Source of the DNA: Lentimicrobiaceae bacterium
GTDB lineage: Bacteria; Bacteroidota; Bacteroidia; Bacteroidales; SKPS01
Assembly (NCBI GenBank): GCA_007119395.1
Contig: SKPS01000079.1
Location: 1-15,876, forward strand
Length of the DNA stretch: 15,876 nt
Direction of reading: 5' to 3'
Each line of letters opens with the position of its first letter. The first letter of the stretch is position 1. Below, piece after piece: positions 7,213 through 14,937 of this stretch. The position numbers and the translations under genes were made by a program. Under the pieces are notes generated by a model. The model did no database searches and was not told where the DNA came from. It worked only from the letters and a program-made list of their open reading frames with translations.

Positions 7213-9351
7213 TTATCGGCTTCGCAGCACCGTAACGGTTCCGTGCTCTATGGCATCCCGGAAGAAGGTGCTGTATTCCAGTACCCAGAAGTAAACTCCG
7301 TCGGCGTGCCCCGCTGCATCCCATGTGTTGTTATAAGGCTCTGCCTCATAGACTTTTTGCCCCCATCGATTGTAAATTACAAGCCTTGAACTGCGCAACT
7401 TCTCGATGTTTTTTATGGTGAAATAGTCGTTGAAGCCATCTCCGTTCGGAGTAATCACGTTGGGGATCTCTATCTCATCAATAACAATCATCACCTTTCT
7501 GCACACCGAATCGATGCACCCATTGGGCGATGTAACGGTCAGGCATACGGTATACTCCCCTTCATCGCTGTATGAGTGTGACGGGTGTTGAGATGTTGAT
7601 GTATTGAGGGCTCCGGAACCGGGATCTCCGAAGTCCCACAACCAGGTACCGGGATGTGTTGACAAGTCATTAAACTGTATGGTAGGATTGTCTATGGTGG
7701 TTACGGCCGGTATCGGATCAAAAAAGGCACCGGGTTGTGGAAACGATTGTATAATATTGTTCATCGCAAACGAGCCTTTACACCCTTCTGCTGTGGTTAC
7801 CTCCAGTGTAACGGAATAGGTTCCTGCCGGGTAGGTGTGGGTAGGGCTTTGGATGCTTGAATTGTTTCCGTCGCCGAAGGACCAGTTCCATGCCACGATG
7901 TTGGGTGCAGAGAAGTCGGAAAAGGAGACCTCTAGCGGTTCACACCCCAGCACCGGATTGGGCATAAAGCTCACCGATGGCAAAGGGCTCACTGTGATGA
8001 CCACAGTATCGGTCACCGGAGGGCATGCCGTGGTGTCGTCAACGGTCACGGTATAGGTGGTGGTTACCGTAGGTGAAGCAATGGGGTTGGCGTCATTGGG
8101 ATTGTTCAGTGTTGCAGCAGGGGACCAGGTGTAACTGTAGGGAGGTGCCCCAAGGGTGGGTGTGACCGATAACGGGATTGATGCTTCACACACCAGCGTG
8201 TCGTTCATCATGTCCAGCTCCATGGGATCATAATCGAGAATATACACCGTAATGGTATCAATGGTACAAGGAGAGGTGGGAATCACCAGGGTGATATACT
8301 CTACCCCTTCCTGGATGTAGTCGACATAAGGTGCGATCACGATGTTGGTGTTGTTTTGTCCGGGTGGTATATACACTTTGTTTGGAATGAGAGGAAAATC
8401 AACGCCGTTTGTGGCGGTACCATAAATTGTATCGATATAAATCCAGACGGTATCAGTAGCGAACTGGTTGATTTTGAAATTGATGATGGCATCATTACAC
8501 CCTTCAATGGCAAAGTCTCCCGCTCCGGGGATAGAGTAATCGGTGGATATCTCCAATGCATCGGTTGAGAAGCTGTTCTCTTCGAGGAAAACACCCGAGT
8601 CGAGGATACCGTCACCGGCATCAGCAATGGCTATTTTAAACTGGTAAGGGACACAGGGGGTGACCAGTGCCCATGCTGTGAGCACTGTGGTGAAGCCATC
8701 GTACTCAATGGTGGCACCGTTGGTGTTGTCTATATAGTACTGACAGTTTACACAAGGACCTGTATTGGTGGTTCCGTTGTTCACGTTGTTGATGGATACC
8801 GGCGTAGTGGTGCCCGGTATGTGGGCTATGTTATGAAAATTGTATGTGCCACCCAGTGGGTTGGGCCCGGAGATAAAAAACCCAAACACATCATTAAAGC
8901 TGGAGTTGACAAACTGAGGGTACTCTTCTGAGCCAAACACGTAGCGAAACTTCACTGTGTCACTCAACGGGACAAACTCGAAGGTTAGAACGGAAGCGTC
9001 AAAGGTGTTAAAGCCGGGAATCAGTGCATTGAGGTGGGGGTCTCCCGGCAGATTGTTGTTCACTCCGGCACTGGTTGAGGTATTTGGTCCGGGAACCAGA
9101 TTGATGTCCCCACTGGTTAAAATGATGCCACTTTGAAGGCCAATGTTGGTGGTGCCACCATTATTAAATGACCCCGAAGCAATGGGCGCTCCTATATAGT
9201 TCACATTCGAAACCACCACACCACTGCCAACCAGTATGTCGACCATTTGTTGGGCAGAGAGACCGGGCGTTACAGAGAGCTGAGCACTTGCCATGTGCAT
9301 GACCATACTCAAACAAAACGCTAGTAAAACCTTCGCTGTTCGTCTTCTCAT
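7213..9351 (-). CDS. Type IX-secreted surface protein: choice-of-anchor L, Calx-beta-like, PKD x2, CHU_C domain
   Basis: This is a 712-residue cell-surface or secreted protein with no visible enzymatic domain; adhesion or a structural surface role is likely but not shown. A signal peptide occupies 1-23 (MRRR, hydrophobic core, ASA-Q). The choice-of-anchor L region (about 25-265) carries the hallmark YVFGSEEYPQFV (137-148) and SFNDVFGFFISGP (151-163). Residues 285-370 resemble a Calx-beta repeat (GTATNGVDF at 311-319, then an EGVEYITL strand). An Ig-like segment (380-455) is followed by PKD domains at about 456-535 (WSFGDG) and 537-625 (WDFGDPGSG). The C-terminus (628-712, PNVITPNGDGFNDYF, then IYNRWGQKVYE) is the gliding-motility-associated CHU_C domain that directs export by the type IX system (type B sorting). 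It starts 50 bp after the upstream small gene with no promoter box between, so the two probably form an operon. Confidence 0.93.
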   Translation of the reverse strand: MRRRTAKVLLAFCLSMVMHMASAQLSVTPGLSAQQMVDILVGSGVVVSNVNYIGAPIASGSFNNGGTTNIGLQSGIILTSGDINLVPGPNTSTSAGVNNNLPGDPHLNALIPGFNTFDASVLTFEFVPLSDTVKFRYVFGSEEYPQFVNSSFNDVFGFFISGPNPLGGTYNFHNIAHIPGTTTPVSINNVNNGTTNTGPCVNCQYYIDNTNGATIEYDGFTTVLTAWALVTPCVPYQFKIAIADAGDGILDSGVFLEENSFSTDALEISTDYSIPGAGDFAIEGCNDAIINFKINQFATDTVWIYIDTIYGTATNGVDFPLIPNKVYIPPGQNNTNIVIAPYVDYIQEGVEYITLVIPTSPCTIDTITVYILDYDPMELDMMNDTLVCEASIPLSVTPTLGAPPYSYTWSPAATLNNPNDANPIASPTVTTTYTVTVDDTTACPPVTDTVVITVSPLPSVSFMPNPVLGCEPLEVSFSDFSAPNIVAWNWSFGDGNNSSIQSPTHTYPAGTYSVTLEVTTAEGCKGSFAMNNIIQSFPQPGAFFDPIPAVTTIDNPTIQFNDLSTHPGTWLWDFGDPGSGALNTSTSQHPSHSYSDEGEYTVCLTVTSPNGCIDSVCRKVMIVIDEIEIPNVITPNGDGFNDYFTIKNIEKLRSSRLVIYNRWGQKVYEAEPYNNTWDAAGHADGVYFWVLEYSTFFRDAIEHGTVTVLRSR

Positions 9352-9401
9352 AATACAATACCTCCCTTAATCGTTCGTAAGTTCCCTCAGAGTCAATGCA
9401 C

Positions 9402-9833
9402 TCAGTTCTGCTGCACCTCTAAGTTGGTGAACTCAAAGCGCGTTAACACAACATCCGATGTGGGCTTTACACTTCTATACCAAATCCGAAGCATCAAATC
9501 ATCTTCTTGAACGTTGCCTTCCAGTACCTCACCCGGCTGAAGCGTCTTGGTGAATTCATAACCGGTTGGAGAGGGTTGGTCACACGTCCTGCAAAGATCA
9601 TTGTACCACAGGTCAAGCTTCCATGTAATGGTAACACCATGCGTATTCCTGTTCTCAATCTTTAACACGAGATACTCCATCACCTGTTCCTGTGTGTGTG
9701 CTCGCTGCTGCTTTGTGTATGTAATCCTTACGCCATCCTGCTCCTTGTACAAAACCTCCTGCTCAGTGGAGTAGGCGTAGAGAAATAAACTGAGCAGAAA
9801 AACCGTGGTGATTGCTGTTAACTGATGCTTCAT
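9402..9833 (-). CDS. Small exported protein of unknown function
   Basis: I do not recognise the family. The product is 143 residues. The N-terminus (MKHQLTAI, then TVFLLSLFLYAYS) is a likely signal peptide with cleavage near residue 22, so the mature protein should be periplasmic or secreted. The mature part looks like a beta-sandwich: alternating strands such as EYLVLKIENRN (53-63), VTITWKLDLWY (67-77) and VVLTRFEFTNLEV (128-140), with a CxxC pair (Cys81, Cys84) after the central strand that could form a disulfide or bind metal. There is no lipobox and no CHU_C domain. It is the first gene of a minus-strand unit ending with the type IX-secreted protein, so it may help that protein's export, folding or surface placement; this is inferred from position only. 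A promoter lies about 77 bases upstream. Confidence 0.78.
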   Translation of the reverse strand: MKHQLTAITTVFLLSLFLYAYSTEQEVLYKEQDGVRITYTKQQRAHTQEQVMEYLVLKIENRNTHGVTITWKLDLWYNDLCRTCDQPSPTGYEFTKTLQPGEVLEGNVQEDDLMLRIWYRSVKPTSDVVLTRFEFTNLEVQQN

Positions 9834-9910
9834 AATGGTGGGGTCTCTTTTGTTTTCTTCTTAGATGTGCGGTCTTGTAAATACCAAAATAACAATGCGG
9901 TTAGTCTCAT

Positions 9911-9939
9911 CAAAAGTACAAATATAATTCAAATCACAA
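9911..9939 (-). promoter_or_regulatory. Promoter for the minus-strand surface-protein unit
   Basis: On the minus strand, TACTTTTG (9911-9918) is a perfect -7 match, and TTG at 9937-9939 lies 18 bases upstream as a -33 element. A second -7-like box, TATATTTG (9919-9926), directly abuts it but has no -33 at good spacing. The leader to the ATG at 9833 would be roughly 70 bases. Confidence 0.55.
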
Positions 9940-10037
9940 CCAAAATTCTACAGGTATGACTCTTTTTTTTAGCAAAAGTTAAAAGCGTGTTGATGCTTTT
10001 CTGTTAACAAGCTGTATTCGGGTGTTGATGAAATCGT

Positions 10038-10045
10038 TATTTTTG
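10038..10045 (+). promoter_or_regulatory. -7 element ahead of the batA-like/parC pair
   Basis: TATTTTTG matches the TAnnTTTG consensus and ends 35 bases before the ATG at 10081. The surrounding 11 bases GTTATTTTTGC are identical to those at the parE promoter. The -33 element is poor: TTCG at 10017-10020 is the nearest candidate at workable spacing. Confidence 0.5.
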
Positions 10046-10080
10046 CCATCTCTATCGTACACCGTTTTAGCCTTAGCAGC

Positions 10081-12156
10081 ATGCAATTTTTATATCCGTT
10101 TGTTTTATTTGGTCTGGTGGCATTGGCCATTCCGGTGATTATTCACTTGTTCGACTTCAAGAAGCCAAGACGCATTTTTTTCACCAATGTTCGTTTTCTT
10201 GCCGAATTAAAGAAGGAGACAAGGAAGCGTTCTAAGATCAAGCATTTGTTGGTGCTGCTGATGCGGTTGATGGCATTTGCCGCATTGATTTTTGCGTTTG
10301 CCATGCCGGTAATGCGCACCGATGACACCCAGTTGCTGCTCACCGGAAACCCTTTGGTTGTGGTATATATCGACAACTCTTATAGCATGCAGTCGAATGG
10401 TGTGGGTGGGGTGCTTTTTGAGGAGGCGGTGAGAAGGGCAGGAGAGATCGCATCCCACTATTCTCCGTCTGATGAGTTCTATTTGATCACCAATGAATTC
10501 TCAGGCATCTACTCACGTGTGGTGAACCGTTCTGATTTTATGGAGATGATAACCACAGTACGGTACTCGCCAATCAGTCGTACAGGAGCAGAGGTGTTAG
10601 ACAGAATGGCTGACGTAAAACGTCGTCACCCGATGAAAGATATGGTGGCCTATTACATCAGCGATTTTCAATCATCCACAGTCAACATGACCGGGGTAAC
10701 TGATGCTTACGATTTTCAAACGTACCTGGTCCCGCTTAAACGCAGCTCGCTGTCAAACCTATCTATTGATTCAGTGTGGCTTGAAGTGCCGGTCGTTAGA
10801 CCCGGTCAGATCATGACCCTGAGTGCCAGGGTAGGTAACTCCGGTTCTTCGGCTGAGGATGATGTGCCGGTTACCATGAGTTTGAATGGACGAGAGGTGG
10901 GTTTTGGTACGGTGGATGTTCCGGCAGATGGGAATGCAGTGGTGCAACTGTCAGGAAGAATTGACCAGGAAGGGATTTACCATGGGGTGGTTGCGTTGGA
11001 TGACTATCCGGTGGTTTTTGATGACCGCTTCTATTTCGGATTTGAAGTGAGAGACCAGCGAAACATTGGTGGTTTCTACGGTGTAGCCGCCGAGCCCAAT
11101 CTGTCTCGCCTGTTTGATCATGACACCCTGTTCAGGTTTTCAAACCGTCCGGTCACACAAATTGATTTTGCCACTATACACCAGTACGATATCATCTTTT
11201 GCCAGGGGATCACAGAGCTTTCCAGCGGGCTGGCTGAAGCGCTCACCTCCTACGTCGGTGATGGTGGTACCCTGGTGGTGATACCCCCTTCACCTCCGCA
11301 CGATCCCACGGCGATGAACACGTTGCTCGCAAGTCTGGGGGTGTTGAGCTATGGTCAAGCTGACACCAACACCGTGCGTCTTGAGTCTATCGACTTTTCG
11401 CATCCGCTCTACAGAGGAGTATACCTTGACCCACCCTCCAATCTGGCGATGCCGGTGGCGTATACCCATTACCCCATGCAGTCGCCGGGTGGTGCCGGTG
11501 AAACGGTGATTATGAGACTGCTGAACGGCAGACCTATGCTGGTGGGAACCCAATCAGGACGTGGTTTGGTATATCAGTTTGCCACCTCCTGGGATCAGAA
11601 GATGACAAATCTCTTGTTCAATGCTGAATTGTTCGTGCCACCAATCTATAACATGGCCCTGTTTAGTGGCATTGTGCCCCCGCTTTATTACACAGCAGGA
11701 AAAGACAGGTCAGTATCGGTTGCCTGGCCTGAAGAGATCGGTCAATCGGTCTTCAGAATACGAGGCAAGCAAGGTGAACAGGAGTTTATCCCCGGCTACC
11801 GGAGTGAGCCGTATGGTGCACTGCTGTTCTTTGAAGACCAGATTGAACGTGCCGGTAATTATCAGGTCTACTTCAACAACCAGGAAGTGGCTCCCTTGGC
11901 ATTCAATTACAGCTCTTTGGAATCTGATCTTAATTATGATGATGAGCGTGCTTTGAGATCGTGGATCCGTGACCAGGGTATGGAAAAGGTGCAGGTGATT
12001 ACACCTGGAGGGAAAAGCATGACCGAGAGACTGGCCGACCTGAGCCACGGCACACGTTTGTGGCGGTGGTTTATCATGGCTGCACTGCTCTTCCTTTTAG
12101 CAGAATCATTAATTTTGCGTTTCTGGAAAGAGACACCGAAAAACAATCAGAAATAA
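10081..12156 (+). CDS. BatA/von Willebrand A domain membrane protein
   Basis: This is a 691-residue inner-membrane protein of the BatA-domain family common in Bacteroidota; its molecular role is unknown. The N-terminal BatA region has a membrane segment (about 2-22), the HLFDFKKPRRIFFTNVRFL motif (22-40), a basic loop, and a second membrane segment (57-78). A von Willebrand A-like domain follows with a complete metal site: Asp98, Ser100 and Ser102 in DNSYS, Thr168, and Asp195 in ISDFQ. Residues 225-320 look like a CARDB-type beta domain. Residues 365-425 resemble a glutamine-amidotransferase-like fold (IIFCQGITEL, then GDGGTLVVIPP), as seen in related proteins. A last membrane segment (662-680) anchors the C-terminus. 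The stop is 3 bp before the parC ATG, so the two are almost certainly cotranscribed. The alpha/beta protein BatA of the Bat operon is a relative rather than a clear ortholog: no batB, batD or MoxR gene is nearby. Confidence 0.86.
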   Translation: MQFLYPFVLFGLVALAIPVIIHLFDFKKPRRIFFTNVRFLAELKKETRKRSKIKHLLVLLMRLMAFAALIFAFAMPVMRTDDTQLLLTGNPLVVVYIDNSYSMQSNGVGGVLFEEAVRRAGEIASHYSPSDEFYLITNEFSGIYSRVVNRSDFMEMITTVRYSPISRTGAEVLDRMADVKRRHPMKDMVAYYISDFQSSTVNMTGVTDAYDFQTYLVPLKRSSLSNLSIDSVWLEVPVVRPGQIMTLSARVGNSGSSAEDDVPVTMSLNGREVGFGTVDVPADGNAVVQLSGRIDQEGIYHGVVALDDYPVVFDDRFYFGFEVRDQRNIGGFYGVAAEPNLSRLFDHDTLFRFSNRPVTQIDFATIHQYDIIFCQGITELSSGLAEALTSYVGDGGTLVVIPPSPPHDPTAMNTLLASLGVLSYGQADTNTVRLESIDFSHPLYRGVYLDPPSNLAMPVAYTHYPMQSPGGAGETVIMRLLNGRPMLVGTQSGRGLVYQFATSWDQKMTNLLFNAELFVPPIYNMALFSGIVPPLYYTAGKDRSVSVAWPEEIGQSVFRIRGKQGEQEFIPGYRSEPYGALLFFEDQIERAGNYQVYFNNQEVAPLAFNYSSLESDLNYDDERALRSWIRDQGMEKVQVITPGGKSMTERLADLSHGTRLWRWFIMAALLFLLAESLILRFWKETPKNNQK

Positions 12157-12159
12157 TCA

Positions 12160-14880
12160 ATGGCAGAAGATCGAATAGACGAGGAAACAGGGGGAGCTGC
12201 AGGAGCTGATGGGCATTCAGCAGACACCGACCCGTTGGCTGATGAATACCAGGTGATGAAACTCCCCGGTATGTTCGAGAACTGGTTTCTTGATTATGCC
12301 TCCTACGTGATTCTGGAAAGGGCGGTGCCTATGCTCGAAGATGGACTGAAACCGGTCCAGCGAAGGCTGCTGCACGCCATGAAAGAGCTCGACGATGGCA
12401 GGTACAACAAAGTGGCAAACATCATCGGGCATACCATGAAGTATCACCCCCATGGTGATGCATCGATTGGTGATGCATTGGTACAGCTCGGACAAAAAGA
12501 GCTGCTCATTGACACGCAGGGCAACTGGGGGAATATCCTGACAGGTGATTCGGCAGCTGCTCCCAGATATATCGAAGCACGCTTGTCGAAGTTTGCCCTG
12601 GAAGTGGTGTTCAATCCCAAAACCACAGAATGGAAAGCCTCTTATGATGGCCGAAACAAAGAACCTGTCGCGCTGCCGGTGAAATTTCCACTCCTGCTGG
12701 CTCAGGGAGTGGAAGGGATCGCAGTGGGCCTTGCCTCAAAAATATTGTCCCATAACTTTGTGGAACTGATCCAGGGCTCCATCGCCATTTTAAAAGAAGA
12801 ACCCTTTACCCTCTACCCCGATTTCCTCAACGGAGGATTGATGGACGCATCGAAATACAACGATGGCCTCAGAGGTGGAAAAATCCGACTGAGAGCACGC
12901 ATCAACATCCTTGATAAAAAAACACTCGTGGTGAACGAAATACCTTTCTCAACCACCACCACCTCGCTGATCGACTCCATCCTTGCCGCCAACGACAAAG
13001 GGAAAATCAAGATCCGGAAGATCGAAGACAATACAGCAGAAAACCCTGAAATCATCATTCATCTGCCGGCAGGTACCTCGCCTGACCAAACCATCGACGC
13101 ACTCTATGCCTTTACCAACTGCGAAATATCCATCTCCCCCAATGCCTGTGTGATCAGTGAAAACAAACCCCTGTTTACTGGTGTTTCCGATCTGCTGCGC
13201 CGCTCAACACTTAGAACCAGAAACCTCCTTGAACTGGAACTGACCATCCAACTGAAGGAACTGGAAGAGCAATGGCACTTCTCCAGCCTGGAGAAGATTT
13301 TTATCGAGAAAAGAATATACCGCGATATTGAGGAGTGCGAAACATGGGAGGCGGTTATTCTCGCCATTCAAAAGGGGTTAAAACCCTATCTGAAAATCTT
13401 CAAAAGAGAAGTCACCCGCGATGACATTGTGCGTTTGACCGAAATAAAAATCAAGAGAATTTCAAAGTACGATGCCTTTAAAGCGGATGAGGTGATCAAA
13501 GCCATTGAAGATGACATTGATCAGGTTAAGAAGCACCTGGCCAACATGACAGGTTATACTGTTTCGTGGTTTGAAAAGCTGCTGAAAAAATACGGAGAAG
13601 GGCGAGGCCGGCGTACTGAGATCAGAAATTTTGAGGTGATAGAAGCCACTAGTGTGGCTGTTGCCAATGCACGACTGTACGTTGACAGGGAAGAAGGATT
13701 TGCCGGAACAGGCCTTAAAAAAGCTGAGTTCGTTTGTGATTGCTCCGACATCGATGACATCATCGTTTTTCGCCGCGATGGCACCTTTGTCGTTACCAAA
13801 GTGGCAGACAAAACATTTGTGGGGAAAAATATTCTGCACATTGATGTGTTTAAACGCAATGACGAAAGAACCATATATAATATGGTATATCGTGATGGGC
13901 AATCAGGCAGCAACCATGTAAAACGATTTGCTGTGCTGGGTGTGACCCGCGACAAAGAGTATCACGTTACCAAAGGGACAGCCGGAAGCAGGGTGCTTTA
14001 CTTTACAGCAAATCCAAACGGAGAGGCAGAGGTGATTAAAGTGCTGCTAAGACCCAAGCCCAGACTGCGTAAGCTGAACTTTGAGTTTGACTTCAAAGAG
14101 CTGGCTATCAAGGGGAGAAGCGCCAAAGGAAACGTGCTCTCACGGTACCCGATCAAAAGCATCGTGAAAAAAGAGGAGGGCGTGTCAACCCTCGGTGCGG
14201 TGAATGTGTGGTATGACGACAGCGTACGAAGATTAAACTATGATAACCGGGGAATCTACCTCGGAGCGTTCAGAAAAGCCGATAAAATTCTGGTGCTGTT
14301 TAAAAACGGAGAGTATAAACTCTACGGGTATGACCTGTCGACTCATTTTGATGATGACCTGCTTCATATCATGAAATTTGACAACAAAGCGGTGTGTCAG
14401 GTTGTTTACAAAGAGAGTGAAAACGGATACCCCTACCTGAAAAGATTCCTCTTTGATCCTGTAGAGAAAAGAGCAACTTTTACCGGGGGTGCCGGAAGTG
14501 AACTGGTTGACTTTTGTTTTGGTGAGAGTGTTGTGTTAAAAATTGATTTTCTTCATCCCAAAGGGTCTGATCACAATTATTCTGAAGAGGTGTCGTGTGA
14601 AGAGTTTGTAGGGGTGAAAGGGATTGCAGCGAAGGGGAAGCGATTGGCAAAGCATGATGTTGCCGAAGTCGCCTGGATTGTTCCTGAAGAGGACAAGCCA
14701 CCCGGTGAACAGGCTCCCGAAGGAGATCATGATATCGAAAATCAAAAAGTCAATCCAACATCAAAACCGGAAGAAGAGACAAAACCTCCGGAAAGTGCTA
14801 AAAAAGGTGTAGCGGATGATGATGTAACTTCGGTTAGCATGGACAAAGACGAAGGTATCCAGATGGAACTTGAACTGTAA
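12160..14880 (+). CDS. parC: DNA topoisomerase IV subunit A (type IIA DNA-cleaving subunit)
   Basis: This is the DNA-cleaving subunit that pairs with ParE to decatenate chromosomes. It has 906 residues. The breakage-reunion domain starts near 32 (NWFLDYASYVILERAVP at 41-57) and has the catalytic Tyr137 in AAPRYIEAR with Arg136 beside it. The quinolone-contact region reads HPHGDASIGD (96-105): the serine expected at position 101 is alanine, while the acidic residue Asp105 is kept. A coiled-coil region spans about 355-480, and the C-terminal beta-pinwheel-like DNA-wrapping region about 500-840. It lacks the GyrA-box QRRGGRG seen in gyrase, which supports ParC. An acidic, Pro/Glu/Lys-rich tail (843-906) is probably disordered. 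The N-terminal 30 residues are also acidic and low in complexity. The start lies 3 bp after the BatA-like stop. Base composition shifts strongly inside the gene (about 12780-13420). Confidence 0.93.
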   Translation: MAEDRIDEETGGAAGADGHSADTDPLADEYQVMKLPGMFENWFLDYASYVILERAVPMLEDGLKPVQRRLLHAMKELDDGRYNKVANIIGHTMKYHPHGDASIGDALVQLGQKELLIDTQGNWGNILTGDSAAAPRYIEARLSKFALEVVFNPKTTEWKASYDGRNKEPVALPVKFPLLLAQGVEGIAVGLASKILSHNFVELIQGSIAILKEEPFTLYPDFLNGGLMDASKYNDGLRGGKIRLRARINILDKKTLVVNEIPFSTTTTSLIDSILAANDKGKIKIRKIEDNTAENPEIIIHLPAGTSPDQTIDALYAFTNCEISISPNACVISENKPLFTGVSDLLRRSTLRTRNLLELELTIQLKELEEQWHFSSLEKIFIEKRIYRDIEECETWEAVILAIQKGLKPYLKIFKREVTRDDIVRLTEIKIKRISKYDAFKADEVIKAIEDDIDQVKKHLANMTGYTVSWFEKLLKKYGEGRGRRTEIRNFEVIEATSVAVANARLYVDREEGFAGTGLKKAEFVCDCSDIDDIIVFRRDGTFVVTKVADKTFVGKNILHIDVFKRNDERTIYNMVYRDGQSGSNHVKRFAVLGVTRDKEYHVTKGTAGSRVLYFTANPNGEAEVIKVLLRPKPRLRKLNFEFDFKELAIKGRSAKGNVLSRYPIKSIVKKEEGVSTLGAVNVWYDDSVRRLNYDNRGIYLGAFRKADKILVLFKNGEYKLYGYDLSTHFDDDLLHIMKFDNKAVCQVVYKESENGYPYLKRFLFDPVEKRATFTGGAGSELVDFCFGESVVLKIDFLHPKGSDHNYSEEVSCEEFVGVKGIAAKGKRLAKHDVAEVAWIVPEEDKPPGEQAPEGDHDIENQKVNPTSKPEEETKPPESAKKGVADDDVTSVSMDKDEGIQMELEL

Positions 14881-14937
14881 TGAAAACCGGTTGGATTAGC
14901 TTGCAAAAAGAATACAAACAGATAAACAATAAGATCG

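Noticed and set aside
9981..10000. Short hairpin AAAAGC/GCTTTT with an 8-base loop upstream of the batA-like gene
   Set aside because: The stem is only 6 bp and mostly A-T, there is no plus-strand gene just upstream to terminate, and such palindromes are expected by chance in AT-rich gaps.
13462..13955. Longer minus-strand frames (133-146 codons) inside parC
   Set aside because: They run antisense to a well-conserved part of ParC, are rich in Ser/Phe as expected from reversed coding sequence, and overlap each other in different frames.
5365..14880. Assignment of the topoisomerase genes as gyrB/gyrA
   Set aside because: The A subunit lacks the GyrA-box and the B subunit is short; the ParE/ParC reading fits better, though a tree would settle it.
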